64,000 bases of DNA from CAYLPJ01 sp964385465 (GTDB lineage: Bacteria; Planctomycetota; Phycisphaerae; SM23-33). A program made the position numbers and the translations under genes. Below, piece after piece: positions 1 through 8,119 of the stretch. The stretch is from the NCBI GenBank assembly GCA_964385465.1, contig CAYLPJ010000003.1:217741-281740 (forward strand), written 5' to 3'. The notes under the pieces were generated by a model. That model did not search any database, was not told where the DNA came from, and saw only the letters and a program-made list of their open reading frames with translations. Position 1 is the stretch's first letter. Each line of letters opens with the position of its first letter.

Positions 1-99
1 CCGCCCGTGCTGGCCCACGGGGACCGGGTAGCATTCGACGTCTGCGTCTCCGATGGCGAGGCCCGCGCCATTGCCGTCCGCCGCGTCGAGGAGCCGTGA
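1..99 (+). CDS. C-terminal fragment, possibly a cold-shock-domain protein
   Basis: Only the last 32 codons lie in the window, open from base 1 to a TGA at 97-99. The peptide contains GDRVAFDV followed by a basic valine-rich ending (AIAVRRV). This resembles the final strands of cold-shock domains, where a GxxVxFDV strand is followed by an xAxNVxxV strand. That would make it a small single-stranded nucleic-acid-binding protein, but the fragment is too short to be sure. The 118 bp between it and atpD hold no visible gene. Confidence 0.4.
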   Translation, partial: PPVLAHGDRVAFDVCVSDGEARAIAVRRVEEP

Positions 100-217
100 G
101 GGCCCTCGCCTTCGGGAACGCACTACGCGCGGACGCACGAAACGCTCTCGCCTGCGCAGGCCGCATCGGATAGACTGACCACGAACTCGTCGGAGCACTG
201 CGAAAGGTCCCCCGCCT

Positions 218-1765
218 ATGAGCCGCCGCCAGGACAGCCGAGCCGACCGGGCCCGCGAGGGGCGCATCGCGTCGATCCGCAGCAGCGTGATCGAGGCCCA
301 TTTCCCCGCCGGCCTGCCGCCGCTGGGCAACCTGCTGCGTGCCGAGGCCGCCGGCGAGGTCTACGTGGAAGTGGCCGACCAGTTGGACGACCACACCGTT
401 CGGGGGCTGTCGCTGACGCCCACGCAGGGCCTCGCCCGGGGCGACCGCATCGTGGACACCGGTTCGCCGATCCGCGCCCCGGTCGGCGACCGTGTGCTCG
501 GGCGAGTCTTCGACGTCAACGGGCGGACCATCGACAAGAAGGAGAAGCTGACCGGCGAGCCGACCCGCCCCATCCACGCCCAGCCCATCCCGCTGACCGA
601 GCGGGCGACCACCGACGACGTGTTCGAGAGCGGCATCAAGGCCATCGACGTGCTGGCGCCGCTGGAACGCGGCGGCAAGGCCGGGCTGTTCGGCGGCGCG
701 GGCGTGGGCAAGACCGTCCTGCTGATGGAACTGATCCACAACACCGTCGGCGAGCACGAGGGCGTGAGCATGTTCTGCGGCATCGGCGAGCGAAGCCGCG
801 AGGGCGAGGACCTCTACCGCGAGATGCAGGAAGCCGGCGTGCTGGAGAACACCATCCTGGTCTTCGGACAGATGAACGAGCAGCCGGGGGCCCGCTTCCG
901 CGTCGGGCATACCGCCCTGACCATGGCCGAATACTTCCGCGACGAGAAACGCCAGGACGTCCTGCTGCTGATGGACAACATCTTCCGGTTCATCCAGGCG
1001 GGGATGGAGGTCTCCGGGCTCATGGGCCGCGTGCCCTCGCGCCTCGGCTACCAGCCGACGCTGGCCAGCGAGCTGTCCGACCTCCAGGAGCGGATCTGCT
1101 CGACCCGGGCGGCGGCGATCACGTCGATCCAGGCGGTATACGTCCCCGCCGACGACTTCACCGACCCGGCGGCCGTGCACGTCTTCGGGCACCTGTCCGC
1201 GTCGATCGTGCTCAGCCGCGACCGTGCCAGCCAGGGCCTCTACCCGGCGGTGGACCCCCTCCAGACGTCCTCGAGCATGCTGGTCCCCCACGTGGTGGGC
1301 GAGACGCACTATCGGGTGGCGCGGGAGGTCCGCCGCACGCTCGCCGAGTACGACGAGCTCAAGGACATCATCGCCATGCTGGGCATGGAGGAACTCAGCG
1401 AGGCCGACCGCAAGACCGTCAACCGCGCCCGGCGGCTGGAGCGATTTCTCACCCAGCCGTTCTTCGTCACCGAGAAATTCACCGGCCTCCAGGGCCGCTT
1501 CGTCAGCCGCGACGAGGCCATCGACGGCTGCCGCCGGATCCTCGAAGACGAATTCGAAGATGTCGACGAGGGGCAGCTCTACATGATCGGCAGCGTGGAC
1601 GAGGGCCGGGAGAAGGCGTCCGGCGGGCGCCGGGGCGAGGCCGAAGAAAAGACGCCCGAGCCGGAAGACAAGCAGGAAGACCAGCAGGAAGGTGAGCCGA
1701 AAGACAGGCAGGAAGGCGAGCAGCAGGGCCGCGGGGAAGATGCGCGGGAAGGCGGGGAGGAATGA
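218..1765 (+). CDS. atpD: N-type ATP synthase, F1 subunit beta
   Basis: Catalytic subunit of the F1 head. The Walker A loop GGAGVGKT is at about residues 159-166 and the catalytic glutamate motif GERSREGEDLY at about 190. The ATG at 218 is preceded by AAAGG about 10 nt upstream. It is the first gene of an atpD-C-Q-R-B-E-F-A-G operon, the order typical of N-ATPases and unlike the standard atpBEFHAGDC order. The 515-aa length exceeds the usual 460-480 because of a Glu/Gln/Asp-rich low-complexity tail from about residue 468. The same kind of tail occurs on three other subunits of this operon. Family assignment is firm; the function of the tail is unknown. Confidence 0.96.
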   Translation: MSRRQDSRADRAREGRIASIRSSVIEAHFPAGLPPLGNLLRAEAAGEVYVEVADQLDDHTVRGLSLTPTQGLARGDRIVDTGSPIRAPVGDRVLGRVFDVNGRTIDKKEKLTGEPTRPIHAQPIPLTERATTDDVFESGIKAIDVLAPLERGGKAGLFGGAGVGKTVLLMELIHNTVGEHEGVSMFCGIGERSREGEDLYREMQEAGVLENTILVFGQMNEQPGARFRVGHTALTMAEYFRDEKRQDVLLLMDNIFRFIQAGMEVSGLMGRVPSRLGYQPTLASELSDLQERICSTRAAAITSIQAVYVPADDFTDPAAVHVFGHLSASIVLSRDRASQGLYPAVDPLQTSSSMLVPHVVGETHYRVAREVRRTLAEYDELKDIIAMLGMEELSEADRKTVNRARRLERFLTQPFFVTEKFTGLQGRFVSRDEAIDGCRRILEDEFEDVDEGQLYMIGSVDEGREKASGGRRGEAEEKTPEPEDKQEDQQEGEPKDRQEGEQQGRGEDAREGGEE

Positions 1766-1769
1766 TGCC

Positions 1770-2156
1770 ATGCACCTGACTGTCCTGCTGCCCACACGCG
1801 TGGAGGTCGACCGCGACGTGGACCGGATCGCCGCCGAAGGAGACGAAGGCTCCTTCACCATCCTGCCGCGCCACATCGACATCGCCTGCTCTCTCCGCCC
1901 GGGACTGCTGAGCTTCGACGCCACCGGCGGGGAGGAGGTCTTCCTGGCCGTCGACGGCGGGCTGCTGGTCAAGTGCGGCGGTCAGGTGCGGGTCTCCACG
2001 CCGCGTGCGGTGCGGGGCTCGTTGGGCGAGCTGACCCGGGCGGTGGCCGAGCAGTTCCGCCGGCTCAGCGAGCGACAGGAGCAGGCCCTCGCGGCCGCGG
2101 GGAAGATGCAGGCCGACTTCGTTCGCAGATTCATCGAGTTGCAGCAGAATGAGTGA
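1770..2156 (+). CDS. atpC: N-type ATP synthase, F1 subunit epsilon
   Basis: Central-stalk epsilon subunit, 128 aa, beginning MHLTVLLPT. The frame is open further upstream (to 1692) but that stretch lies inside the atpD tail. The ATG at 1770 sits 4 nt after the atpD stop and gives the normal epsilon N-terminus. The beta-sandwich domain is recognisable (GSFTILPRHIDI, then a VFLAVDGGLL strand), followed by a helical end. The second-in-operon position is the N-ATPase arrangement. It overlaps the next gene by 8 nt, which suggests translational coupling. Confidence 0.9.
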   Translation: MHLTVLLPTRVEVDRDVDRIAAEGDEGSFTILPRHIDIACSLRPGLLSFDATGGEEVFLAVDGGLLVKCGGQVRVSTPRAVRGSLGELTRAVAEQFRRLSERQEQALAAAGKMQADFVRRFIELQQNE

Positions 2157-2454
2157 GCCCGAACATTCCGATGCCGACGAGGACCGCTTCGGCTCGACGG
2201 TCGGGCGGAAGGAGCGGCGGAAGGTCCGTGCCCGCCGGGACGAGGACCGCAGCGTATGGTTCTGGCTGGGCATGATGGGCCTGGTCGGCTGGTCGGTGGC
2301 CCTGCCGACGGTGATCGGCGTCGCGGTGGGCGCGTGGCTGGACAGCCTGATCGTCGGGCGGATTTCCTGGACGCTCACGGGCCTGATCGTGGGCGCGACG
2401 ATCGGGTGCGTGGTGGCATGGTTCTGGGTCAAGCGCGAGTCTCGTCGGCCCTGA
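2149..2454 (+). CDS. atpQ: AtpQ/AtpI-like small membrane protein of the N-ATPase
   Basis: A 101-aa protein with a charged N-terminal third and two hydrophobic segments (about residues 37-63 and 72-94). The Gly-rich motif in the first segment is typical of the ATPase gene1/AtpI family, thought to help assemble c-rings. Its place between atpC and atpR is diagnostic for N-ATPase operons, where it is named AtpQ. The start overlaps the atpC end by 8 nt. The name rests mainly on gene order and topology. Confidence 0.8.
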   Translation: MSEPEHSDADEDRFGSTVGRKERRKVRARRDEDRSVWFWLGMMGLVGWSVALPTVIGVAVGAWLDSLIVGRISWTLTGLIVGATIGCVVAWFWVKRESRRP

Positions 2455-2475
2455 GAACGCGAGGAAAGGACAGCG

Positions 2476-2754
2476 ATGCTGTGGATGGTGCTGGAAGGCC
2501 TGGCGGTCGGCGCGGCCGCGGGGACGGTGTTCTTCGTCGGCCTGTGGCTGACGACCCGCCGTCTGCCTGCCTCCGACCATCCGGCGCTGCTGGCGCTGGG
2601 CAGCTTGATGGCCCGCATGGCGGTGGTGATCGGCGCGTTTCTGCTGCTCAGCCGCCACCGGCGCTGGGAGGCGCTGGTGGCCGGCCTGGCCGGGCTGGTG
2701 GTCGCCCGGATCGTGACCGTGCGCCGCGTCAAGGCCGCAGGCGGAGAGGAGTGA
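2476..2754 (+). CDS. atpR: N-ATPase subunit AtpR
   Basis: A 92-aa protein with three predicted membrane segments and an arginine next to the second (ARMAVVIGAFLLL). AtpR proteins occur only in N-ATPase operons and are proposed to contact the extra glutamate of the c subunit through conserved arginines. Here that extra glutamate is present in AtpE (Glu30). GAGGAAAGGA lies just before the ATG. The gene is followed by a 6-nt gap to atpB. Assignment is by position, size and topology. Confidence 0.8.
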   Translation: MLWMVLEGLAVGAAAGTVFFVGLWLTTRRLPASDHPALLALGSLMARMAVVIGAFLLLSRHRRWEALVAGLAGLVVARIVTVRRVKAAGGEE

Positions 2755-2760
2755 CGCCAC

Positions 2761-3540
2761 GTGGATGACCTGACGAAAATCTCGCCGGACCAGGTGGTCT
2801 ACGCGTCCTGGGGCTTCATCAAGCTCAACGCAACGATCGTCTTCACCTGGGTGCTGATGGCCGTGCTGGCGGTCGGCTCTTGGCTGGCGACGCGCAGACT
2901 CCGCACGGGCCGGGAGGTCCCCCGCTGGCAGGCGGTGCTGGAGATGGTCGTCGAGACCATCGCCGGTCAGATCGAGGAGATCACCCGCCAGTCTCCCCGC
3001 CGATACCTGCCGTTTGTCGGCACGCTGTTCCTGTACCTGGCGGTGTCCAACGCCCTGACCATCGTGCCGGGATACATCCCCCCGACGGCCTCGCTGTCGA
3101 CGGCGGCGGCCCTGGCGATCTGCGTCTTCATCGCCGTGCCGGTCTTCGGCATGTTGTCCGAGGGCCCCGGGGCGTACTTCCGCAACTACGTGAGGCCGAC
3201 GCCGCTGATGCTGCCCTTCAACGTCATCGGCGAGCTGTCGCGGACACTGGCCCTGGCGGTCCGCCTGTTCGGCAACGTGATGAGCGGGATGAAGGTCGTG
3301 GGCATCATGGTGGCCATCGCACCGCTGATCTTCCCGGTCTTCCTCCGCCTGCTGGGCCTGCTGACGGGGCTGGTGCAGGCGTACATCTTCGCCGTGCTGG
3401 CGGCAGTGTACATCGCGTCCGGGCTCCGCACGCCGCGGGCGACCGGGGAGGACGAGGACAACGGCGAACGGGACGATACCGCCGAGAACGAGACCCCGCA
3501 GGACGACAAAACACAAGCACAGCCACAGACACAGAACTGA
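2761..3540 (+). CDS. atpB: N-type ATP synthase, Fo subunit a
   Basis: Membrane stator subunit forming the ion half-channels. It starts with GTG at 2761, with GGAGAGGAG upstream. The essential arginine is in the conserved helix SRTLALAVRLFGN, followed by the expected GNV motif. There are five to six hydrophobic helices. The last 35-40 residues are an acidic, Gln/Asp-rich tail not usual for subunit a, resembling tails on AtpD, AtpF and AtpA. A 31-nt spacer separates it from atpE. Confidence 0.95.
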   Translation: MDDLTKISPDQVVYASWGFIKLNATIVFTWVLMAVLAVGSWLATRRLRTGREVPRWQAVLEMVVETIAGQIEEITRQSPRRYLPFVGTLFLYLAVSNALTIVPGYIPPTASLSTAAALAICVFIAVPVFGMLSEGPGAYFRNYVRPTPLMLPFNVIGELSRTLALAVRLFGNVMSGMKVVGIMVAIAPLIFPVFLRLLGLLTGLVQAYIFAVLAAVYIASGLRTPRATGEDEDNGERDDTAENETPQDDKTQAQPQTQN

Positions 3541-3571
3541 ACCGGGATACGCCCCCTGGAAAGGACCAACT

Positions 3572-3838
3572 ATGAGCGAACAGGCACTGATTGCCATCGT
3601 GTCCACGTTCACCGCAGGGATCACCATCGCCATCGGGTCGGTCGGCCCGGCCCTCGGCGAGGGCCGCGGACTGGCCGAAGCGCTGCGCGCCATCGCCCAG
3701 CAGCCCGACGAGGCCGGACGCATCACGCGCACGCTGTTCGTGGGCCTGGCGATGATCGAGTCGACGGCCATCTACTGCTTCGTCGTCTCGATGATCCTGA
3801 TCTTCGCCAACCCGTTCTGGGACGCGGTAGCCTCCTGA
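3572..3838 (+). CDS. atpE: N-type ATP synthase, Fo subunit c with Na+-binding signature
   Basis: An 88-aa two-helix proteolipid. Helix 1 carries SVGPALGEGRG with Glu30. Helix 2 carries IESTAIY with the ion-binding Glu63 followed by Ser64, Thr65 and Tyr68. The E-S-T-x-x-Y pattern is the known Na+ coordination set, and a second carboxylate in helix 1 is characteristic of N-ATPase c subunits (other Na+ c subunits have Gln there). The sequence therefore predicts a sodium-translocating ring. GAAAGGA lies upstream of the ATG. Confidence 0.96.
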   Translation: MSEQALIAIVSTFTAGITIAIGSVGPALGEGRGLAEALRAIAQQPDEAGRITRTLFVGLAMIESTAIYCFVVSMILIFANPFWDAVAS

Positions 3839-3856
3839 CCGATCGGAGCATCGAGC

Positions 3857-4774
3857 ATGATTGACTGGGTTACCGTCGGCGCGCAGATCGTCAACTTCCT
3901 CATCCTCGTGGTGCTGCTGAAGTTCCTGCTTTACGACCGCGTCCTCGAGGCCATCGACGAGCGCAAGAAACGCATCGCCGAGGAGTTCGCCGAGGCCGAG
4001 CGCAAGCAGGCCGACGCCGACAAGCAGGGCGAAGAGCACCGCCGCAAGCGAGAGGAGCTGGAGGAACACCGCGAGGAGCTCCTCCAGAAGGCTCGCGACG
4101 AGGCCGAGAAGCTCCGTCAGCGCCGCCGCGGCGAGGCCGAGGATGAAGTGGCCGAGAAGAAGCGCCAGTGGCTGAAGTCGCTGGAGGACCGGCGTGAGGA
4201 CTTCCTGGCCGACCTGCGCCGCCAGGCGGCCTCGCACCTCGGCGACCTGGCGGGCAAGGTGCTCGCCGATCTCGCCGACGCGGACCTCCAGCAGCGCGTC
4301 GCGGGCGTGTTCCTCCGCCGCCTGGACGAACTGGAGCAGGAGCAGCGTGACGAGCTGAAGCAGGCCCTTTCCGAGGCCGACGGCCCCGTGGAGGTCGCCG
4401 TCGCGTTCGACGTGCCCGACGAGCAGCAACAGCAGATCCGCGACGCCGTCAAGGGCCTGGGCGACGGCGGGACGGAGGTGACCTTCACCGGGGACGAGCA
4501 GCTCATCTGCGGCCTCCAGCTTCGCGCCGGGGGCCGAGGCGTCGGCTGGAGCGTGGCCGAGTACGTCGACGAGCTCGCCGACCAGATCAACGACACCGTG
4601 GACGAGCAGATCCGCCGGATGCGCGGCGAGGAGCAGGCGCCCGGCGAGGAAAAGGAAGAGGACGAGGGCGAGAAGCAGCCCGGCCCGGCCGGGCGGCAGG
4701 GCGAGCCGCCGGCCGAACCGGGGGACGAGGACGGTGGCGGGGCCGAAGACCGGGAAGCCGACGATGAGCAATGA
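3857..4774 (+). CDS. atpF: N-type ATP synthase, fused b-delta peripheral stalk subunit
   Basis: A 305-aa stalk protein, about twice the size of a normal subunit b. One N-terminal membrane helix (about 7-27) is followed by a long Arg/Glu-rich coiled coil (about 30-130). Residues about 180-255 then resemble the C-terminal domain of subunit delta/OSCP, including an LICGLQLRAGG strand like the delta IGG-x-x-x-R-x-G motif. No separate atpH exists in the operon, as expected for N-ATPases. The last 45-50 residues are an acidic Glu/Asp/Gly-rich tail, and its end overlaps the atpA start. Confidence 0.9.
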   Translation: MIDWVTVGAQIVNFLILVVLLKFLLYDRVLEAIDERKKRIAEEFAEAERKQADADKQGEEHRRKREELEEHREELLQKARDEAEKLRQRRRGEAEDEVAEKKRQWLKSLEDRREDFLADLRRQAASHLGDLAGKVLADLADADLQQRVAGVFLRRLDELEQEQRDELKQALSEADGPVEVAVAFDVPDEQQQQIRDAVKGLGDGGTEVTFTGDEQLICGLQLRAGGRGVGWSVAEYVDELADQINDTVDEQIRRMRGEEQAPGEEKEEDEGEKQPGPAGRQGEPPAEPGDEDGGGAEDREADDEQ

Positions 4775-6425
4775 ACCCCAGCACGCATACGCCGGCGTAA
4801 CCGAGGACGTCGGGCGGGGCGTCGCCGCGGCCATGGACCGCGAGGTGAGCCTCGCGCCGCGCGAGTTCGGCCGGGTTGTCAGCACCGGGGCGGGTGTGGC
4901 CATGGTGCGGGGCCTGCCCGGCGTGCAGTCCGAGGAGCTCGTGCGGTTCCCCGGCGGGTTCCTGGGCATGGCCTTCAACCTCGAGCCGGAGTCTCTCGGC
5001 GTGATCCTGCTGGACGAGGCCGAGGACGTCCAGGCCGGCGACGAGGTCCGCCGCACCGGGCGCGTGCTCGACTTCCCCGTCGGCGATGCCATGATCGGCC
5101 GCGTCGTCGACGCCACCGGGCGACCGCGAGACGGCTCGGGCGCCGTCCATGCCACCGAGCGCCGTCCCGTCGAGCGTCCCGCCCCGGCCGTGCTGGACCG
5201 CGCCCCGGTTGCCACGCCGCTCCAGACCGGGCTGAAAGTCGTCGACGCCCTCGTTCCGATCGGGCGGGGTCAGCGCGAGCTGATCCTCGGCGACCGCCAG
5301 ACCGGCAAGACGGCCATCGCCGTCGACGCCATCCTCAACCAGGCTTCCTTCGACGTACTGTGCATCTACTGCGCGATCGGACAGCGGAACTCCGCCGTGG
5401 CCAAGGTGGTCGGCCAGCTCCGCGAAAGCGGGGCGATGGACTACACCGCCGTGGTCGTTGCCTCCGGGGACAACCCGGCCGGGCAGCGGTTCGTCGCGCC
5501 CTACGCGGCGATGAGCCTGGCGGAGTTCTACATGGACGCGGGGCGCGACGTGCTGGTGGTCTTCGACGACCTGACCCACCATGCGCGGGCCTACCGCGAG
5601 CTGTCGCTGCTGCTCCGCCGCCCGCCGGGGCGCGAGGCCTATCCCGGCGACATCTTCTACATCCACTCGCGCCTGCTGGAGCGGTCCACCCACGTCATCG
5701 ACGAGAAGGGCGGGGGCTCGATCACCGCACTGCCCATTATCGAGACCGAGGCCCAGAACATCTCCGCCTACATTCCCACCAACCTGATCTCCATTACCGA
5801 CGGGCAGGTCTACCTCTCGCCCAACCTCTTCCAGCAGAGCCAACTGCCCGCGGTGGACGTCGGGCGAAGCGTCAGCCGCGTGGGCGGCAAGGCCCAGTTG
5901 CCGGCCTTCCGCGCCACGGCCGGGGACCTTCGGCTGGCGTACTCGCAGTTTCAGGAACTGGAGCGGTTCAGCCGGTACGGTACGCGGCTGGAGGAGCGCC
6001 AGCGAAAGAAGCTGGAACACGGGCGCCGCGTGCGGGAGATCCTCAAACAGCCGCAAGGCGAGCCGATGGCGGTCGCCGAGCAGGTGGCCGTGCTTCTGGC
6101 CGTCAGCGAGGGGACGTTCGACGCCCTGGCGGTTGAGGACGTCCCCGCCGCGGCCGGTCGCTTGCGTGAGTCGGTGCGGACGAAGCTGCGGGAGATTGCC
6201 GAGCGGATCGCCGGCGGGGAGGAACTTGGTGACGAGGACCGCGAGAAGATCCTCTCGGCGGCCAGGCAGGCGGCGGGACAGGGCGAGCAGGCCGACAGCG
6301 AAGTCGAGGCCGACGGGTCCGGCAAGGAGGAAGGCAAGGCTGAAGGCGGGAAGGTGCCCGGAGAGGACGATCGCCCGCAAGACGCCGGCGACTCCGACGA
6401 AGGCCAGGCCGATGCAGACGATTGA
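4764..6425 (+). CDS. atpA: N-type ATP synthase, F1 subunit alpha
   Basis: Non-catalytic nucleotide-binding subunit, about 553 aa. The Walker A loop GDRQTGKT is at about residues 176-183, and GGGSITALPIIETEAQN is the conserved F1-alpha core. The frame is open to an earlier ATG at 4734, but that lies inside the atpF tail. The ATG at 4764 (MSNEPQ) gives a short overlap with the atpF stop and is preferred. The normal fold ends about 50 residues before the C-terminus, and the remainder is an acidic low-complexity extension. The atpG start lies within this tail. Confidence 0.95.
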   Translation: MSNEPQHAYAGVTEDVGRGVAAAMDREVSLAPREFGRVVSTGAGVAMVRGLPGVQSEELVRFPGGFLGMAFNLEPESLGVILLDEAEDVQAGDEVRRTGRVLDFPVGDAMIGRVVDATGRPRDGSGAVHATERRPVERPAPAVLDRAPVATPLQTGLKVVDALVPIGRGQRELILGDRQTGKTAIAVDAILNQASFDVLCIYCAIGQRNSAVAKVVGQLRESGAMDYTAVVVASGDNPAGQRFVAPYAAMSLAEFYMDAGRDVLVVFDDLTHHARAYRELSLLLRRPPGREAYPGDIFYIHSRLLERSTHVIDEKGGGSITALPIIETEAQNISAYIPTNLISITDGQVYLSPNLFQQSQLPAVDVGRSVSRVGGKAQLPAFRATAGDLRLAYSQFQELERFSRYGTRLEERQRKKLEHGRRVREILKQPQGEPMAVAEQVAVLLAVSEGTFDALAVEDVPAAAGRLRESVRTKLREIAERIAGGEELGDEDREKILSAARQAAGQGEQADSEVEADGSGKEEGKAEGGKVPGEDDRPQDAGDSDEGQADADD

Positions 6426-7290
6426 GGAGCTTCGCGACAAGATCGAGGCCGCCGAGGGCCTCGGGCAGGTCGTCCGGACCATGAAGGGCCTGGCCGCGGT
6501 CAACATCCGCCAGTACCAGCGGGCCGAGGAGTCCCTCGCCGGCTACGCCGAGACCGTCGAGCAGGCATTCCAGGTCCTGCTGCTGTCGGCCGGCGACCGC
6601 CTGCGGTTCCGCCGGGACGGCTCCGACGACGACGGGCCCGAGCTGGCCATCGTGTACGGCTCGGACCAGGGCATGGTCGGGCAGTTCAACAGTCGCATCT
6701 TCGCCCACTACCGCGACGAGACCCCCCCGGGCGGCGGGCGGACCGCCGAGCGGTGGGTTGTGGCGGTCGGCCGGCGCCTGGCGGCGCGGATGCGGACGGA
6801 GGGCGAAGAGGTCGTCGAGGCGTTCGATCTGCCCCGCGCGGCCGAGGGGATCACGGACCAGAGCCAGCGTCTGCTTCCCGTCGCCCAGCGGCTGCGGGAC
6901 CGCGGCGCGCGGCGCGTCCGGCTGATGCACCACCTGCCCGGCAGCGGCGCGTCATACGGCCCCGTCACGCGGGAGGTCTTCCCCCTGTCGCTCGACTGGC
7001 TGGACGAGTTGCGGCAGCGCCCGTGGCCCGGGCCGTCCCTGCCGACCTTCCGCATCGAAGCCGAGGCCATGCTCGCCGAACTGTTCAGCCAGCACCTGTT
7101 CGTCTCGCTGTTCCGGGCGTTCGCCGGCTCGATGGCCGCCGAGAACGCCAGCCGGCTGGCCTCCATGCAGGCGGCCGAGAGGAACATCGAGGACCGCCTC
7201 GACGGCCTGCGGAACCAGTACCACCGCCGCCGCCAGAGCCAGATCACCTCCGAGCTGCTGGACGTCATGGCCGGGTTCGAGGCCGTGTGA
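6412..7290 (+). CDS. atpG: N-type ATP synthase, F1 subunit gamma
   Basis: Central rotor shaft, 292 aa, with the N-terminal helix TIEELRDKIEAAEGLGQVVRTM and the C-terminal helix around AAENASRLASMQAAERNIED, both typical of gamma. The frame is open upstream within atpA; the ATG at 6412 gives the correct N-terminus and overlaps the atpA stop by 14 nt, implying coupled translation. It is the last gene of the operon, followed after 25 bp by a convergent gene on the other strand. Confidence 0.93.
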   Translation: MQTIEELRDKIEAAEGLGQVVRTMKGLAAVNIRQYQRAEESLAGYAETVEQAFQVLLLSAGDRLRFRRDGSDDDGPELAIVYGSDQGMVGQFNSRIFAHYRDETPPGGGRTAERWVVAVGRRLAARMRTEGEEVVEAFDLPRAAEGITDQSQRLLPVAQRLRDRGARRVRLMHHLPGSGASYGPVTREVFPLSLDWLDELRQRPWPGPSLPTFRIEAEAMLAELFSQHLFVSLFRAFAGSMAAENASRLASMQAAERNIEDRLDGLRNQYHRRRQSQITSELLDVMAGFEAV

Positions 7291-7315
7291 CACCCCGCGG
7301 CCCTGTCGCGCCCGT

Positions 7316-8101
7316 TCAGCCAAGCAGCGCCCGCAGGTTCCGCAGACTGACCGCCGCGCTGTCCCACGGCGAGACGCCTTCGCGGCTCCCGCCTTCGACG
7401 GTCAGCCATCGCACGCCGGATTCCTTCGCGGCCGCGACCGCCGCGGCCAGGTCCAGCACGCCTTCGCCGATCTCCGTCCAGGCGACCCGCTTGCGTTCGT
7501 CGTTGCCGGTCGCCTCGGACTCCAGGCTCCGGGCGTCCCGGACGTGCAGGACAGGGCAGCGCCCGGCGTAGCGGCGGATCAGCGCGGCCGGGTCCATGCC
7601 GGCGTAGGCGGCCCAGCCGATGTCCATGTGCGCCTTCAGCAGGTCGGGATCGGTCGCATTCATGAGGATGTCGAAGCCCGTCTCGCCATCGAAGGTCTGG
7701 AACTCGTGATTGTGGTTGTGGTAGGTCATCTGGAGGCCGAGCTCCCTGCACCGCCGGCCGAGGCGGGTGTAGAGGGCGGCATCCTCCAGGAGCTGCTCCC
7801 GCGACTCGCACGGCCCCCAGGAGAAGCACAGGTAGTCGCAGCCCATGGCGCGGGCCTCGTCGAGGACCTCCGCTTCCTTGCCGGCGATGCGGTACTTCTG
7901 CGAGCCGCGGGAGATGGCCTGCATGCCCAGCGCGGCCAGGCGGATGCGGAACTCCTCGCCCTCGACGCCCGCCAGCTCCAGTGCGCCGCCGCCCAGCTCC
8001 ACGCCCTCGTAGCCCATCTCCGCCAGCCGGGCCATTGTGGCCCAGAAGTCCGCCTTCATCTCCTCCCTGACCACGCCCACCAGGCCGATCTTCGGTTGCA
8101 C
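7316..8101 (-). CDS. Sugar phosphate isomerase/epimerase (xylose-isomerase-like TIM barrel)
   Basis: A 261-aa TIM-barrel protein of the AP endonuclease 2/xylose isomerase superfamily. Recognisable strands include YEGVELGGG, the metal-site strand MTYHNHNHEF, AHMDIGWAAYAG and a late TVEGG strand with the final acidic ligand. These are the metal-binding His/Glu/Asp positions of the family. The start is GTG at 8101 with GGAAGGAG about 9 nt upstream. It lies 18 nt downstream of the pectate-lyase-like gene, so both may form a carbohydrate-use unit. The exact substrate cannot be read from sequence. Confidence 0.85.
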   Translation of the reverse strand: MQPKIGLVGVVREEMKADFWATMARLAEMGYEGVELGGGALELAGVEGEEFRIRLAALGMQAISRGSQKYRIAGKEAEVLDEARAMGCDYLCFSWGPCESREQLLEDAALYTRLGRRCRELGLQMTYHNHNHEFQTFDGETGFDILMNATDPDLLKAHMDIGWAAYAGMDPAALIRRYAGRCPVLHVRDARSLESEATGNDERKRVAWTEIGEGVLDLAAAVAAAKESGVRWLTVEGGSREGVSPWDSAAVSLRNLRALLG

Positions 8102-8119
8102 GCTGCACCGCTCCTTCCG

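Noticed and set aside
1692..1769. Upstream extension of the epsilon subunit.
   Set aside because: The frame is open there but lies in the atpD tail and has no epsilon homology; the ATG at 1770 gives the normal N-terminus.
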